DNA of 64,000 bases from Serinus canaria. Taxonomy: Eukaryota; Chordata; Aves; Passeriformes; Fringillidae. This document shows, piece by piece, positions 63,801 to 64,000 of the stretch. The stretch is taken from contig NC_066315.1 in assembly GCF_022539315.1 (NCBI RefSeq), positions 91,242,990-91,306,989 of the forward strand. Reading direction: 5' to 3'. The notes below the pieces were generated by a model, which saw only the letters and a list, made by a program, of their open reading frames with translations, ran no database searches and was not told the DNA's origin. The translations under genes and the position numbers were made by a program. Positions within the stretch are counted from its first letter, which is position 1. Every line of letters begins with the position of its first letter.

Positions 63801-64000
63801 AAATCTCTTTTGCCTTGAATTGCTATAATACAAATATCCACAATATGAACATTCAGACAAAGATTAAGACAAGAATTTGTATTGTTTAATACGCTAAAAT
63901 GTATTTTTAAAATCTGGGGAAAACACAATTTTTAAAATTAAGTTTTTAATATGGTTAAAATGTTCACATATCTATTACATCATAAAACCTGAATGCCTGC

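Larger units (their letters stand above)
38959..64000 (-). other. Long 5' INVS intron (25 kb or more, continues past the window)
   Basis: I searched the minus strand of this stretch for the expected preceding exon (ending in the residues LHLAAQK or a close variant, phase 0) and for the start-codon exon, and found neither. The intron therefore extends past base 64000, or those exons are too diverged for me to see. It has no recognisable CR1, SINE or LTR. It contains simple repeats at 39019-39035 and 46253-46281, a possible conserved element at 54090-54620, and two splice-bounded segments discussed under findings. Open stretches up to about 130 codons on either strand look random. Confidence 0.8.

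Noticed and set aside
1..64000. CRISPR array, prophage, operon or other microbial system
   Set aside because: No regularly spaced repeats, and the intron-exon structure and bird retroelements show vertebrate nuclear DNA.

Overview
The window is a piece of a bird genome, almost certainly a songbird (passerine). It holds most of the middle of one gene on the minus strand, inversin (INVS/NPHP2), and no other protein-coding gene that I can support. The passerine assignment rests on repeats: several CR1 LINE copies, a tRNA-Ile-derived SINE with a CR1-like 3' tail (TguSINE1 type), and an LTR of a kind I know from passerine genomes. Family names come from memory, not from a search. The host is AT-rich, intron-rich vertebrate sequence, so bacterial operons, RBSs and CRISPR arrays do not apply.

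Eleven INVS exons were found (called W1 to W11 here, in transcription order, from high to low coordinates): 38958-38785, 36605-36438, 27230-27050, 23531-23422, 18900-18729, 14719-14564, 13102-12873, 11878-11772, 8656-8444, 1708-1407 and 126-1. All have GT/AG borders, all intron phases match from one exon to the next, and together they give one open frame of 1,939 nt (646 codons plus one base). This corresponds to about residues 92-738 in human numbering. It covers the end of ankyrin repeat 3, repeats 4-16, the first D-box, the first IQ (calmodulin-binding) motif, the basic stretch after it, and part of the disordered C-terminal half. The two N-terminal coding exons (about residues 1-91) and the promoter lie beyond 64000. 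The remaining C-terminal exons, with the second IQ motif, lie beyond base 1.

Between the exons are ordinary introns. The 9.2-kb intron at 27231-36437 has taken most of the insertions: a minus-strand CR1 (about 28955-30369), a plus-strand CR1 with recognisable ORF2 remnants (about 32795-34602), and a solo LTR just beyond it (about 34761-35310). Smaller CR1 fragments lie at 5465-6080 and 19257-19478, and the SINE lies at 21083-21217. The 25-kb intron at 38959-64000 holds 40% of the window, yet I recognise no retroelement or INVS exon in it.

I found no undescribed system. The items most worth a second look are non-coding: a CpG-rich patch inside an intron (16030-17190) with clustered motif-like elements, a perfect 30-bp palindrome (27382-27411), a cluster of TGACAG/TGACAT words in sequence that looks like a conserved element (54090-54620), and two unannotated splice-bounded segments in the long intron (59136-59211 and 60981-61001) whose downstream phase would fit INVS exon W1.
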